Translations under genes and position numbers: made by a program
Part shown: positions 1-11,175 of the stretch, piece by piece
How positions within the stretch are numbered: position 1 is the first letter of the stretch
How the letters are laid out: the number at the start of each line of letters is the position of its first letter
From: Seriola aureovittata
Lineage: Eukaryota > Chordata > Actinopteri > Carangiformes > Carangidae
NCBI RefSeq assembly: GCF_021018895.1
Contig: NC_079374.1
Span: forward strand, 179,712-243,711
Direction: 5' to 3'
DNA length: 64,000 nucleotides
The notes under the pieces: model-generated
Databases searched by the model: none
The model's input: the letters and a program-made list of their open reading frames with translations, nothing else
Told to the model about the DNA's origin: nothing

Positions 1-1132
1 ATGAAACCACCACAAGGACACAAAGAGACACAAAACCACCACAAAGAGACAGAGACACAAAACCACCACAAAGACATGAAACCAGAACAATGAGACAAGA
101 GACATGAAACCATCACAAAGACAAAAAGAGACATGAAACCACCATAATAAAACAAAGAGACATGAGACCACAACAATGAGACAAAGAGACACAAAACCAC
201 CACAGAGACATGAAACCACCACAAAGAGACAGATACATGAAACCACCACAAAGAGACAAAAATACATGAAACCACAACAATGAGACAAAGAGACACAAAA
301 CAACCACAAAGAGACAGAGACATGAAACCACCACAAAGACACAAAGAGACATGAAACCACCATAATGAGACAAAGAGACACGAAACCACCACAAAGAGAC
401 ATGAAACCACAACAAAGAGACAAACAGACATGAAACCACAACAATGAAACATGAAACCACTGCAAAGGGACATGAAACCACCACAATTAGACAAAGAGAC
501 ACGAAACCACAACAAAGACACAAAGAGACACAAAACCACCACAAAGACACAAAACCACCACAGAGACATGAAACCACCACAAAGAGACAGAGACATGAAA
601 CCACAACAATTAGACAAAGAGACACAAAACCACCACAAAGACACAAAACCACCACAGAGACATGAAACCACCACAAAGAGACAGAGACATGAAACCACAA
701 CAAACAGACATGAAACCACTGCAAAGAGACATGAAACCACCACAATGAGACAAAGAGACACTTATCCACCACAAAGAGACATATGAAACCACAACAAACA
801 GACATGAAACCACCACAAAGACATAAAGAGACAGAAAACCACCACAATGAGACAAACAGACATGAAACCACCACAAAGAGACATGAAACCCCCACAAAGG
901 GACATGAAAGCACCATAAAGAGAATAAAAGACACAAAACCACCACAAAGACACATAAAACAACGAGACACATAACCACCACAAAGACAGATAGAGACATG
1001 AAACCACCACAAAAAGACATGAAACCACTACAAAGAGCCAAAGAGACACAAAACCACAACAATGACACAAAGAGTCATGAAACCACTACAAAGAGACAAA
1101 GACACACAAAACCACCACAAAGAGACACAAAA
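1..1132. repeat. Minisatellite, about 21-bp unit, inside intron 2 of acvr2a
   Basis: The tract is built from near-identical units combining ATGAAACCACCACAAAG with GAGAC, and variants in which ATG is replaced by ACA or CCACC by CCACAA. The plus strand is almost only A and C with some G, so strand asymmetry is strong. It begins at base 1 and probably continues to the left. Because exon 2 of the minus-strand receptor gene lies at 1594-1825, this array sits in the next (second) intron. It opens long frames on both strands that reflect the repeat period and not coding. Confidence 0.93.
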
Positions 1133-1593
1133 CTCTGATGTCACCCTCTGTCGGGGACAGAGGGGGTTACTGAGCACCGACAGGTAAACCTCACAGGTGA
1201 GTCTTCAGTCACATGACCTGCAGTAGACTGAGGACTGAGCTGTGAGATCAGTTCATCTCCCCACCCCCACACTACCCTACATCTGATTCCTGTCTCATTA
1301 CCAGCAGCTGAATCAGCTGTGATCAGTTTTGATCAGTTGTGATCAGGTGTGATCAGCTCGTGTCTGCAGTGTATCATGATGTTCAGACTGATACTTAAGG
1401 AAACTTAAAAACAGGAGGATTCTCTATGAAGTTCTGCAGCCTGTTTCTCTTGAGTTTTATTGTGGTGGGACATCAGAGATCATGACATCATCAGGAAGTG
1501 ATGCCACACTGAATCAGATAACCATCTGGTTCAGGTCTGACTCAGGTGGTCTTACTGTGACTGGATGTGGTCTGAAAGAGGACTGACAGTCAC
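1133..1593. other. Unique intron 2 sequence of acvr2a
   Basis: Non-repetitive sequence between the minisatellite and exon 2. It contains a small cluster of TGATCAG-type words around 1320-1365. On the minus strand it starts with the exon 2 splice donor. I see no further exon here. Confidence 0.6.
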
Positions 1594-1825
1594 CTATCGT
1601 AGCAGTTGACGTCGTCCAGCCAGCAGCCCTGTTTGACCACCTGGACGGCTCCTGAGACATTCTTCCACGTGGCGAAGCAGTGCACCCTCTTATCTTTCTC
1701 CCCAGAGCAGGTGACCACCCCGCTGACGTTCCCCCGCCCCTCAGACGCTGAGGAGGAGGACGAGGATGAAGGGCTGTAGTTGTAGTGGACGCACTTCTGA
1801 GTCTCTGAGCGACCCAGGATGGCAC
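1594..1825 (-). CDS. acvr2a: Activin receptor type-2A, exon 2 (ligand-binding extracellular domain, part)
   Basis: This 232-bp minus-strand exon is bounded by a pyrimidine-rich acceptor (TCTTCCTCAG) and a GTGACT donor. It encodes receptor residues 19-95, continuing in frame from exon 1 (phase 1 in, phase 2 out). The start reads AILGRSETQK, followed by DKRVHCFATWKN and QGCWLDDVNCYDR, which are hallmarks of the type II activin receptor ectodomain and closer to ACVR2A than ACVR2B. Five cysteines (C30, C58, C68, C86, C93 by my count) match the three-finger toxin-fold framework. The Phe of HCF and the Trp of GCWLDD, two of the three hydrophobic activin-contact residues known in the family, are kept. 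The third would be in exon 3, outside the window. The loop between the first two cysteines is about 8 residues longer than in human ACVR2A and carries seven consecutive serines. Family role: a single-pass plasma-membrane Ser/Thr kinase receptor binding activins, GDFs and some BMPs and signalling through SMADs. Which teleost duplicate (aa or ab) cannot be decided here. Confidence 0.94.
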
Positions 1826-2390
1826 CTGAGGAAGAGACAGAGTCCGTCAGAGTCTGGACTCACCTGGTTATCAGCTCAAACTGTTCAGACCTTTTTCTAG
1901 ATTAATACCTGCTCCACCATCACAGCCAACACAACACAGAAGCTCTGTAATTATTTACCAATGTGAAATAAATGTCAATTATTTATATTCATGTCACATT
2001 ATTGTCATTACTTCATGGCATATTCCTAATAAAATGACTAATCAATCATTCAAAAGGAGATAGGTCTGATAATCAGCAGAGAACAGATTAACCAATCAAG
2101 ATCTAACGTTACTGGCACTGACCATCCATCAGATTTTACTGATTCTAATGTCTCCACTCTTTTCATCTGAAGGATGTCTTGTTTACAGACAGGTATGAAT
2201 CCACCTGTCAGCATACATCAAGCCTCCACCTACCTGTATGTCTGTCTGTGTAAGTGTAAAGGGAAGATAAGGACAGGTGAAGCTTCATCACTACACCTGA
2301 GATACAGTGAAACCATGAGGCTGAAAACAGAGGGATGGTCCTTTAAATATTTAGTCTTATCAAATGTGTATGAGCTCCACACTGCACGCA

Positions 2391-2416
2391 ACACCCACCC
2401 ACCCACCCACACACAC

Positions 2417-2481
<65 letters not shown>
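2391..2481. repeat. (CA)n microsatellite with CCCA interruptions
   Basis: Starts as ACCC units and continues as a long CA run, within intron 1 of acvr2a. It accounts for the short open frames seen across it on both strands. Confidence 0.95.
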
Positions 2482-2483
<2 letters not shown>

Positions 2484-3088
2484 CGCACATGAAGCTGCTG
2501 GTTCTCACCCAGATGTTCTTACTGCAGCCGCAGCATGTGTCCAGATGTTCAACTGTCACTGATGAACTGATTTATCACTACAGCCCACACACAGTCCAAG
2601 CTTCAGTTCAGTCTGCTGCTCACCTGTCTACCTGTCCCCTTCCTTCTCATGTGGACAGACAGGTATATAAACCACACTCATTATGGCCTGTTATCTGTGT
2701 TCTACAGATGTTACAGATGTTGAAACAGAATCAAGTGCAAAGCTGTGTGTCTGAGGGGAAACACAGGTGTGTCACCTGTTCTCTGGTCCAGGTCACTGTC
2801 CTTCAGTAAGTCTGTTACCTGCTTAAATAAAGGTAGAATAAAGGTGTTACAGTGACACATGAGCAGTCATTTTCTCTGAGTCTGCTCTGATACAGTCATT
2901 TAAATATCTCATCTGTGGGAACAGATGACAGGTATTTTTCATTATTGTTCCAACAGACTGTCTGACACTTCCTGTGGCAGCTACACCTGGAGCTACCTGA
3001 ATGCTGCTGGTCTCACCACCAACACCTGGAGCTAACGCAATTCTCAGCAGAACAGACATGGAAGCTTTTTGCAACCGGCTGCTGTTAA

Positions 3089-3129
3089 GTTTGGTAACTG
3101 AAATTTCAGTTCAATTTCAGTTACCAAAC
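3089..3129. repeat. Perfect 17-bp inverted repeat, 7-nt loop
   Basis: The arm GTTTGGTAACTGAAATT (3089-3105) is exactly reverse-complemented at 3113-3129, separated by TCAGTTC. It would fold as a stable hairpin in DNA or in the intron 1 transcript. It may be the centre of a decayed foldback element. No function is implied. Confidence 0.9.
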
Positions 3130-3689
3130 CGTTAATTTCAATGTAGTTCAAACACATTTTGGTTCATACCAAAATACTATTGGTATCTCAATGTATAAAG
3201 GTTTGATACTAACAGTACAATTACTACTGTTAACATTTATAAATACTTTGGGCTTTAGATACTTGAAGTATTTCCGTGTATCTACCAAGTACAACCAAGT
3301 CCAGTTCCCCTCACTCAGAACCTTCAAACGTCTGACTCCAGAGAATTTCTGGCATTTTTCCACCTGAAAAATGACTCAAATTATAATTATAGATTGTAAT
3401 ATATGTCTGTTGATCAGATAATTAACAAATTAACTAATTTCTTTTAGCTGTAAACAGGATGTGTTTGGATTTTTGATGGTTGATCAGAGAAGACAGACAT
3501 ATGAAACTCGGAAGATCTTATCAGCTTTAAAATCTGAAACTTAATAATGTCAAATATTCTCTAGTTCCGGCCTCTGAAACAGGAGGATGTGTTGTTTTCT
3601 GTGTTATATCATTGTAAAATGGATATATGAAGGTTTTAGACAAAACAGGACATTTGAAGAGGCTACACTTGCATTTTTCACTATTTTTT

Positions 3690-3781
3690 ACATTTCAAAG
3701 AATAATAATTAGTGGACTAATTAGAAAAATAATCATTAGGTCAATCAATAATAAAACAAATAGTAACTAGCTGGAGCCCTA
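3690..3781. mobile_element. Relic of an AT-rich non-autonomous DNA element
   Basis: The segment with AAAATAATCATTAGGTCAAT and ending in TAGCTGGAGCCCTA resembles the terminal region of a very common teleost dispersed repeat whose end reads close to TAGTTGCAGCCCTA, preceded by AATAATCG-rich sequence. Only one decayed end is visible. The assignment rests on recognition of this end and is tentative. Confidence 0.35.
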
Positions 3782-4259
3782 ATCACTCCACAGAAAATGA
3801 AAGGGCTTCATCATCCAGGTGATGTTTCAGCTTCTCTAACTGAATGTTTCCAGCTTCTTAGTCTTCAGTGACAGTTAACTGAACATCTGATAAATATGTT
3901 TAGTACATCTACTTCAGCTCAGAGAACTCAAGTATTTAAGGGAATTATGTTTTCACTACTTTCAGGTGGTATACACGTCAAACGATTAATCAATTAATCT
4001 CAGATTATTCGATCATAAATATATTCATTACCGACATAACTGGATGTTGTAAAAGGAATGTTTCGTGTTTTCTTACGTCTCAGTAACTGATAATGAAACA
4101 CTGGAGAACAGGATCATGGTAGGAGCAGATCTGAACTGAAACTCTTTAAATACTGTGACTCGAACAACAGCTGCAACTGGGCTCCTCAGGCAGTGAACCC
4201 CTCCCACTGTATGTACAATGTGTGAAGCCAGGTACGAGCTGTGATGACAGCAGACTCAC

Positions 4260-4314
4260 CTGAAGAGCAGGAGATGAGGAAAACACTGAAGGCCAGTTTG
4301 GTCGCTGATCCCAT
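4260..4314 (-). CDS. acvr2a: Activin receptor type-2A, coding part of exon 1 (signal peptide)
   Basis: Reading on the minus strand from the ATG at 4314-4312, the 55 nt encode MGSATKLAFSVFLISCSS plus the first base of a Gly codon, followed by a consensus GTGAGT donor. This nearly matches the known ACVR2A signal peptide (MGxAxKLAFxVFLISCSSG) and has the same coding length as the mammalian exon 1. The peptide has a hydrophobic core and a short polar C-end, as expected for co-translational ER targeting, with cleavage predicted near SSG/A. The split Gly codon joins exactly to exon 2. This start is chosen because an upstream in-frame ATG (about 4366) precedes the conserved start without any family support. 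Confidence 0.94.
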
Positions 4315-5290
4315 CGTGGATCCAAAGACAGAATCCGTTATTGTAGTTATAATCCAAAGAGAAATCAACCGGAATGAACGTCCCTTTAAACTAGACCTGG
4401 TTTAAGGTGATCAAATATAACACATTTAGCCAGGATGAAATGAGGTAAATGTTGAGCACTGAGCTGCAGTTATAACCCGTTTATTTGAGGTCAGGCCCGA
4501 TTAAAGAGGAGGCACCGACAAACCGTGTAATATCATCCAACTTCCAGGTCCCTTCATCGGGATCAAATACAGCTGAGCGGCCGGTTCACTGTGTGATTAC
4601 AGGTAATGTCATTGACAGTTATACACTTGGTAGCCTACAGTCGAACTGGGTGTAAACTGGAGCAGAAAAACAGCCTTTTTCTCCGGCAGCAGACAGGACA
4701 TTTTCATCGATCTGCACTGATTTAGTGTATTTCAAGAGCGGGATTGAGCGGAGCTCCGGCCGTTGCTAGTCGGTGGTAAAGTCGCTCCAAAATCCTGCTT
4801 TAATTTACGGAATCTCCAAGCTGACCGTCACACCGAAGGAACGCTAAACCCGAGCTGTCCATAAGGTGTTTGGTGTCAAATAAACACGACGCTGCTCAGG
4901 ACGTAGTGTCGGTGGTGTGATCCGGGATCAGAGTCCGCATCTAGAAAACAGCCCTCCACGACCAGACACAGTGTTACCGAACGGAGCTGCAGTCTTCAAT
5001 CCGCTGCTGACGACCACAGCTCGGTCATCGAACAGCTAGCTGGCCTGGCTAGCCGTTAGCTTAGCCCCGCAGCTAGCTGGTTTAACGGGAGAGGGTTTCC
5101 TCACCGGATCCCGAGGAGGAAAACAACAAACCGCAGGCACGACCACGCAGATTCTCTGCGGGTTGGCGGTGAACCAGTCGTGTAAACGATCCGCCCTGAA
5201 TAAAAATAAACATCGGCGGTTTGTTTCTTCCCGCTGCGGTTCTCCTCCGTCCTCACTTCCAGTCTCTCCCTGCCTCTGCGAGCGCAGGCA
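4315..5290 (-). other. acvr2a: Probable acvr2a 5' untranslated leader
   Basis: Sequence directly upstream of the initiator ATG on the minus strand. It becomes GC- and CpG-rich from about 4720 and has no conserved coding content. ACVR2A genes usually have a long GC-rich 5' leader in the first exon, so this is read as leader. The precise transcription start and any 5'UTR intron cannot be seen from sequence. Short frames at 5036-5378 on both strands reflect high GC content and lack family features. Confidence 0.55.
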
Positions 5291-5480
5291 AGATGGCCGC
5301 CCCGCACAGATTATTTTTGTTTTTTTTCCCACCTTCTTCCATGGTAATCCCTCACAGGGCCGAGGATCGTCTGAATGACATCAGCAGTAGCCAATAGGCT
5401 GCTTGGAAGGAGCTCCGACCGTAATCCTCCGCCAATCCCGAGCGGCGTCCTGATTTAAAACGGCTGGAATAACAGAGGAG
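5285..5480 (-). promoter_or_regulatory. acvr2a: Candidate CpG-island promoter of acvr2a
   Basis: A CpG-rich block with two CCAAT boxes (5391-5395 and 5432-5436), a YY1-like AAGATGGCCGC element (5290-5300) and a TGACATCA half-CRE-like word (about 5377). CCAAT boxes about 100 bp upstream of a start near 5290-5330 would fit minus-strand transcription. The YY1-like word is plus-oriented, so divergent initiation is possible. This is inference from motif placement only. Confidence 0.5.
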
Positions 5481-5949
5481 GACCGCCTCCTGTCAGACAG
5501 AGTGGCTCCGGATCCCTTCTCCGGACAGGTTCAAATCGAAAACACAGAGTAACGACTAAACTAAGGAGGAAGGGTTAGGAGAAGCACATTTAACACATGA
5601 AAGGGTATGAGATGAAGGCATCAACATTCAGGTTATCGAAGCTATTTTCAATTAAAAGTCAAAATCAAAGTAAAGAAATGGGACAAATACAATAATCACA
5701 CTACTCCCTTCTCTCCGAATGGAACAGGTGGGGATGGGGAAGAGTTCAGTAGACGGATGGAGGTTGGTACAAAACCAGTTGTGGCCCCTTTGGTTCTAGG
5801 TTCAGGGACTGATATCAGCATCCAGAGGGCATGAGGTTGTAGGTGTTGGGGCCCTTCACTGTCCTTAGGGATGGGTGGCTCCTGTTCCTGCCTAATGATT
5901 CTGCTGCTGATTAAATCCTGTATAGGTTTCAGGCTGATTCCAACCAAAA

Positions 5950-6120
5950 TGTGTTGGAGCAGGGGAAACTGTTAGCCTAGCTTAGCACAAAGACTGGAAG
6001 CAGTGTGAAACTGTTAGCCCAGCTCAATCAAAAGAGAAAATATCCACCTTCCAGCGCCAAGTCTGTCTGATTTACATGTATATCTAACAAGCTATTCATA
6101 AATCCATCCTCTAGTCAGGT
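5950..6120. mobile_element. Dispersed teleost repeat relic (TTAGCCTAGCTTAGCAC type)
   Basis: Contains AACTGTTAGCCTAGCTTAGC, AAAGACTGGAAGCAG and ATCCACCTTCCAGCGCC in the order found in a widespread acanthomorph non-autonomous repeat. A second fragment of the same family lies at about 44825-44880. No coding capacity. The class (hAT-like or other) is not determined. Confidence 0.55.
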
Positions 6121-6810
6121 GGGTTCAGTTAACTTGAGTACGGAGTCAAGAGCTATTAGCTAACTCTGAGCTAACTAAGTTAGCTTCTGAAAGTTGAGAA
6201 AGACTCAACTTTAAATAAATATCCTCTCACACAGTGAGTGACAGGTGAGAGCTGATCATCCTGATTCCAGCTGATTACTACTTCACTCTACTACACTAAG
6301 GAACATTAAATGTTACAGAAGAGCAAATATCTGTGGGGGGGGGGGGATACGTAGCAGCAGAAGATGTGAACTACTCAACACTGTTGGTCCACGTCAGAGT
6401 CCACACAAGTTGATGTAGCCTCCTCTGATGCAGTGGTTCCTCCAACTGAAGGGATGGGGGCTAGCCTTGGTTAAACATTTGGATGTGCGGAGGTGAGCGC
6501 TGTCATTAAAGTGGCTTATTGCATCAGAGATGAATGTCAAGTGAATGAAATAAAATCATTTAAATAATGATAATCCGACAGTAAGAGCTCAGCTGTGCTG
6601 AACATGTCAGTTCATGATCTCTGTAGACTCTGTGGATCAGACTGTTCCTTCATGCTGATGTAAAGACAGTAGCATGTCTGACCCCGATCACTGATATCTG
6701 CCCTATTTACAGATCAATTCTGACCCATCACACAGTTTATAATCCTGCTGTATAATCCACACTAATCTGTAGTAACGTGTTCACTGCTGCTCACTGACGT
6801 GTCTGTCTGA

Positions 6811-6925
6811 CAACTACAACTACACAACTACACAAAACTACTCACAACTTCACAACTACACAACAACAACACAACAATTACACAACAACCTCACAACAAC
6901 TACTACACAACAACCACACACACAT
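6811..6925. repeat. Imperfect ACA/ACT-rich simple repeat
   Basis: Degenerate CAACTACAC-type units repeated over about 115 bp, leading into unique sequence. Confidence 0.75.
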
Positions 6926-7051
6926 CCTCACTGTCGTGTTGATGAAACCGGTTTGTGACATGGAAGGAGCCATTAGAAGACAGTGAACTGTGGCCATGAA
7001 GGATCAACATGGTCAGCAACAACACTCTAGACTGAGACAAATAGACCCCCC

Positions 7052-7073
7052 CACACACACACACACACACACC
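7052..7073. repeat. (CA)n microsatellite
   Basis: About eleven CA units after a short C run. Confidence 0.9.
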
Positions 7074-7886
7074 ATCGCAGCACAAGCCTGGACTGTTGAC
7101 ACAAGGCAGGTTAGACTCCTCACCCTCCCTTGTCTCTGCAGTGATTTATCCAGCCTGAGTCTGTGATGAGTCTATGATATGATGTTGGACATTACGTAAC
7201 GAGCTACAGAAACATATGAAGAGGACCTGAAGGACATCTCCTCCTGCAGCAGCTTCAGGGCTGATCTCAGAGCTGCTGACACAAACACTCTCTGTATGAA
7301 ACACCAGGATTTAACACAGCTTCACCCTAACAGAGACATTCCAGGTGTCTCTGACAGTGATGAACCCCTGCAGCTCTGTCCAGGTAATAAATCACCTGTA
7401 TATCGAGGGAATAAATCACCTATAAACCCAGGTAAAACAGACTGTAGGTCTTCAGTCTGTCAGGACATGAGCTCTGTCCATCTGTTTTTCTGCAGGAAGT
7501 CAATAAAGTTTATGTGTCAGCCTGAACTGAGCCTGTTGTCCACTGTACACACTCACTGCTGCAACGGCTGATAACCAGCAGTCAGTGGTTTTCATCTGAC
7601 AGGAACAACACTGCGATAAGAGGTTTCACTGTCAACAGTTTCCTGTTATGAAAATAAAATGTCTGTGTTTGACAGCAGCAGTGTTCAGGCTTATCTGTTG
7701 TTTCTCTACTGATACATTAAACCCACTGCATGTCTGCAGGCCAGCAGGAGGGGGGGGTTCTGCAGCTGATTGAATGAGTGAGCCCCCCCCCCCCTCCAGC
7801 CTGCACCGCACCAGCAGGTCACGCTACTCCAACGAGACCAACCCCCACCCTCCCCCACACTCACAGATACTGCTGTTACTACTGTA

Positions 7887-7887
<1 letters not shown>

Positions 7888-7924
<37 letters not shown>

Positions 7925-7962
7925 TTTATACAAAACCACTGTGTGTGTGTGTGTGTGTGCGC
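7888..7962. repeat. Adjacent (CA)n and (GT)n tracts
   Basis: (AC)n at 7888-7919 is followed after about 20 bp by (GT)n at about 7940-7960. The pair is complementary and could form a hairpin. Confidence 0.88.
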
Positions 7963-8514
7963 GTGCCACACAGTGTAGGATAAATAGACCTGGGGTTGCA
8001 TGTTTGATGTCCACATGTATGTGAGACAGAAGCTTGCAGGATGCAGGATCAGCAGCTGCGTGTGCTGCAGCAGGAACATTAACAGATGGTTCATGGGACT
8101 GCAGCTCTCTGCTGGGGCCCCGTGACCTTGCGGGGCCACAACTGTCCCCTGACATGTGTCCTCTGTCAGGTGAGCGTTCTCTGTCTCCAATCAACACACA
8201 AGCTCAAATATGAAGTAGTTTAATCCTGTGAGATCAGCTGAAGTAGGAGAACACAGAGAAGAACACATGGAACATGTGGAAGCCTGACTGTGACAGAAAA
8301 TACATTTTGTGTTTCATACATATATAAATATGTATATCTGGGAAATGTTTATAGTTTATCACAGTTTAGTACTGTGTCAACTGCAGCTGGGACGTCACAA
8401 AATAGTGCTGTTGTTGTGTTGTTGTGTTCTGTTGTTGTGTTTTATAAGAGGTACAAAGTTACACATTATAGGTTGATTTCTCCATAGAGTGAAAAGTTGC
8501 AGAACACTGCAACA

Positions 8515-8690
8515 TTCATCAGAACAGAGTTCTTTAGAACAGTTTTCTTTAGAACAGGGTTTATTAGAACAGTGTAGTTGTAGTTCTAGTCAGAAAAAGA
8601 TTTGTTAGAACAGTGTAGTTCTGGTTAAAACAGGGTTCATTAGAACAGTGTAGTTGTAGTTCTAGTTAGAACAGGGTTTTGCAGGAGCAT
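8515..8690. repeat. Short imperfect tandem repeat (AGAACAGTGTAGTT units)
   Basis: The words TTAGAACAGTGTAGTT and GTTCTAGTTAGAACAGGGTT recur several times with insertions, giving roughly 60-bp compound units. Confidence 0.75.
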
Positions 8691-8806
8691 TTCTGAATGT
8701 GAGTAACTCACACCCCCTGCTGGACGATCACTGAACTTCAGGAGTCACAGTTTGAACACTGATATGTTCATCTGCCTGACAGATAGGTACACACAGAGAA
8801 GGTTGT

Positions 8807-8854
8807 ATGAATGAATGAATGGATGGATGGATGGATGGATGGATGGATGGATGA
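8807..8854. repeat. (ATGA)n/(ATGG)n tetranucleotide microsatellite
   Basis: Several ATGA units switch to about eight ATGG units. Confidence 0.92.
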
Positions 8855-9628
8855 TGCTCAATATGATTCATCCCATGGAGAAGTACTCGGACACATAAAT
8901 AAAACAAACGATGGTGTGAAACATGAACTGTGTCCCAGCCGAGCTCCAACAACTGCCCCAGGTCTAATACTCTCATTAACAACTGCCCCAGCCCAAACAC
9001 CATGTGAGGTCATGTCAGTGAAAACTGAATTTCTCAGATCATCAATAATCATCTTGATCTGTGTGAGGTCATTTCTCTCCTCAGAAAAATCATCTGTTTT
9101 GATCAGGTCTAAATTTGGAACATGAACCTTGAATCACAAAAAAAGGTTTTCATTTTCTTCTTTCATCTTCAGAGTAAGATGTCAGTGTGTGTTTAAACAT
9201 ATCTTTTATTGTTTGATCCACGTTCCTGTAACGAGTCACCTGGTGAACCAAGTCCCAGCAGCCTGAACCTGGACCTGAGAAGGTTCAGGTTTTCAGTCCC
9301 TCATGTGACTCCTGTAGTCTGCATAATATTCAGTTTATTGATGAAGCAGCAGCGAGGCACTTCACGTCAACATGATGATGATGTTGTTCAGATGAAGATA
9401 CAGTGATATTATAAGTCCACCAGGAGGCGCCATGACATCACAGCTCCACTGGCTGATGAAGGACTGAGAGGCAGAACTCAACTTAGAGACAAACATCATG
9501 TTCATCATTTTTAATTATTCAGATGTAAAGTGGTTTCCATGGCGAGGGAAACGAGAAGCAGGACACTGAAAGACCTGCAGCATGAAAAGAGTATAAATCA
9601 CATGAAGGTCCAACACATAACCACTTCC

Positions 9629-11145
9629 TGGACCACTAGACCACCAGACCACCCAACCACCGGACCACCACACCACCAGACCACCCGGCCACCAGACCAC
9701 CCGACCACCGGACCACCGGACCACCACACCACCGGACCACCGGACCACCACACCACCGGACCACCGGACCACCACACCACCGGACCACCCAACCACCGGA
9801 CCACCACACCACCGGACCACCACACCACCGGACCACCACACCACCAGACCACCCAACCACCGGACCACCGGACCACCACACCACCGGACCACCGGACCAC
9901 CACACCACCGGACCACCCAACCACCGGACCACCACACCACCGGACCACCACACCACCGGACCACCACACCACCGGACCACCACACCACCGGAGCACCGGA
10001 CCGCCACACCAGACCACCACACCACCGGACCACCGGACCACCGGACCACCGGACCACCACACCACCGGACCACCACACCACCGGAGCACCGGACCGCCAC
10101 ACCACACCACCAGACCACCACACCACCGGACCACCGGACCACCGGACCACCACACCACCGGACCACCACACCACCCGACCACCGGACCACCACACCACCG
10201 GACCACCACACCACCACACCACCGGACCACCGGACCACCGGACCACCACACCACCGGACCACCACACCACCCGACCACCGGACCACCACACCACCGGACC
10301 ACCACACCACCACACCACCGGACCACCGGACCACCCGACCACCTGACCACCCGACCAGCGGACCACCACACCACCGGACCACCACACCACCGGACCACCG
10401 GACCGCCACACCACACCACCAGACCACCACACCACCGGACCACCGGACCACCACACCACCGGACCACCACACCACCTGACCACCACACCACCGGACCACC
10501 ACACCACCCGACCACTGGACCACCACACCACTGGACCACCACACCACCGGACCACCGGACCACCACACCACCGGACCACCCGACCACCACACCACCGGAC
10601 CACCACACCACCGGACCACCACACCACCGGACCACCACACCACTGGACCACCGGACCACCACACCACCCGCTCACCCGACCACCCGACCACCGGACCACC
10701 GGACCACCACACCACCGGACCACCACACCACCGGACCACCACACCACTGGACCACCGGACCACCACACCACCCGCTCACCCGACCACCCGACCACCGGAC
10801 CACCGGACCACCACACCACTGGACCACCGGACCACCACACCACCCGCTCACCCGACCACCCGACCACCGGACCACCGGACCACCACACCACTGGACCACC
10901 ACACCACCGGACCACCGGACCACCACACCACCCGCTCACCCGACCACCCGACCACCGGACCACCGGACCACCACACCACCGGACCACCCGACCACCGGAC
11001 CACCACACCACCAGACCACCGGATCACCCGACCACCGGACCACCACACCACCGGACCACCACACCACCAGACCACCGGATCACCCGACCACCGGACCACC
11101 ACACCACCGGACCACCCGACCACCGGACCACCGGACCACTAGACC
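9629..11145. repeat. 1.5-kb octamer minisatellite (CCGGACCA/CCACACCA)
   Basis: A nearly pure array of 8-bp units of form NNACCACC with GG, AC, CG or AG in the variable positions. The most common pair is GGACCACC followed by ACACCACC. The array begins and ends with GGACCACTAGACC-like words. All three forward frames can stay open because three units make 24 nt, which produces a spurious Pro/His/Thr-rich frame of 543 codons on plus and Val/Gly/Trp-rich frames on minus. The minus strand is extremely G/T rich. Confidence 0.96.
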
Positions 11146-11146
11146 G

Positions 11147-11175
11147 TGGATGGATGGATGATGGATGGATGGCAG
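11147..11175. repeat. (ATGG)n microsatellite
   Basis: GGATGGATGGATG with one ATG slip, directly abutting the octamer minisatellite. Confidence 0.88.

Larger units (their letters stand above)
1826..4259 (-). other. acvr2a: acvr2a intron 1
   Basis: A 2434-bp intron between the two recognised exons, with GTGAGT donor and CAG acceptor on the minus strand. It holds a (CA)n tract (2391-2481), a perfect 17-bp inverted repeat (3089-3129) and AT-rich dispersed-repeat relics (about 3690-3781 and perhaps 3970-4060). No additional exon was recognised in it. Confidence 0.88.
5481..9628. other. Intergenic flank, no gene recognised
   Basis: About 4.1 kb without a supportable exon. It contains dispersed-repeat relics and the short tandem repeats listed separately, plus a G12 run at 6335-6346. 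The short open frames at 5696-5947, 7296-7571 and 7706-8197 show no recognisable domain and partly run through simple repeats. Confidence 0.6.

Noticed and set aside
1..1132. CRISPR-like array
   Set aside because: Units are directly adjacent without unique spacers, and the context is a vertebrate intron.
5036..5378. Open frames of 68-98 codons on both strands in the CpG island
   Set aside because: GC-rich leader/promoter sequence with few stops. No conserved protein and not in frame with the receptor start.
8811..9125. 104-codon frame beginning MNEWMDGWMDG
   Set aside because: Starts in the (ATGG)n microsatellite. The remainder has no recognisable domain.
9530..11161. 543-codon plus-strand open frame and several 350-500-codon minus-strand frames
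   Set aside because: Produced by the 8-bp satellite. The composition is pure repeat translation, frames are open on both strands, and there is no family similarity.
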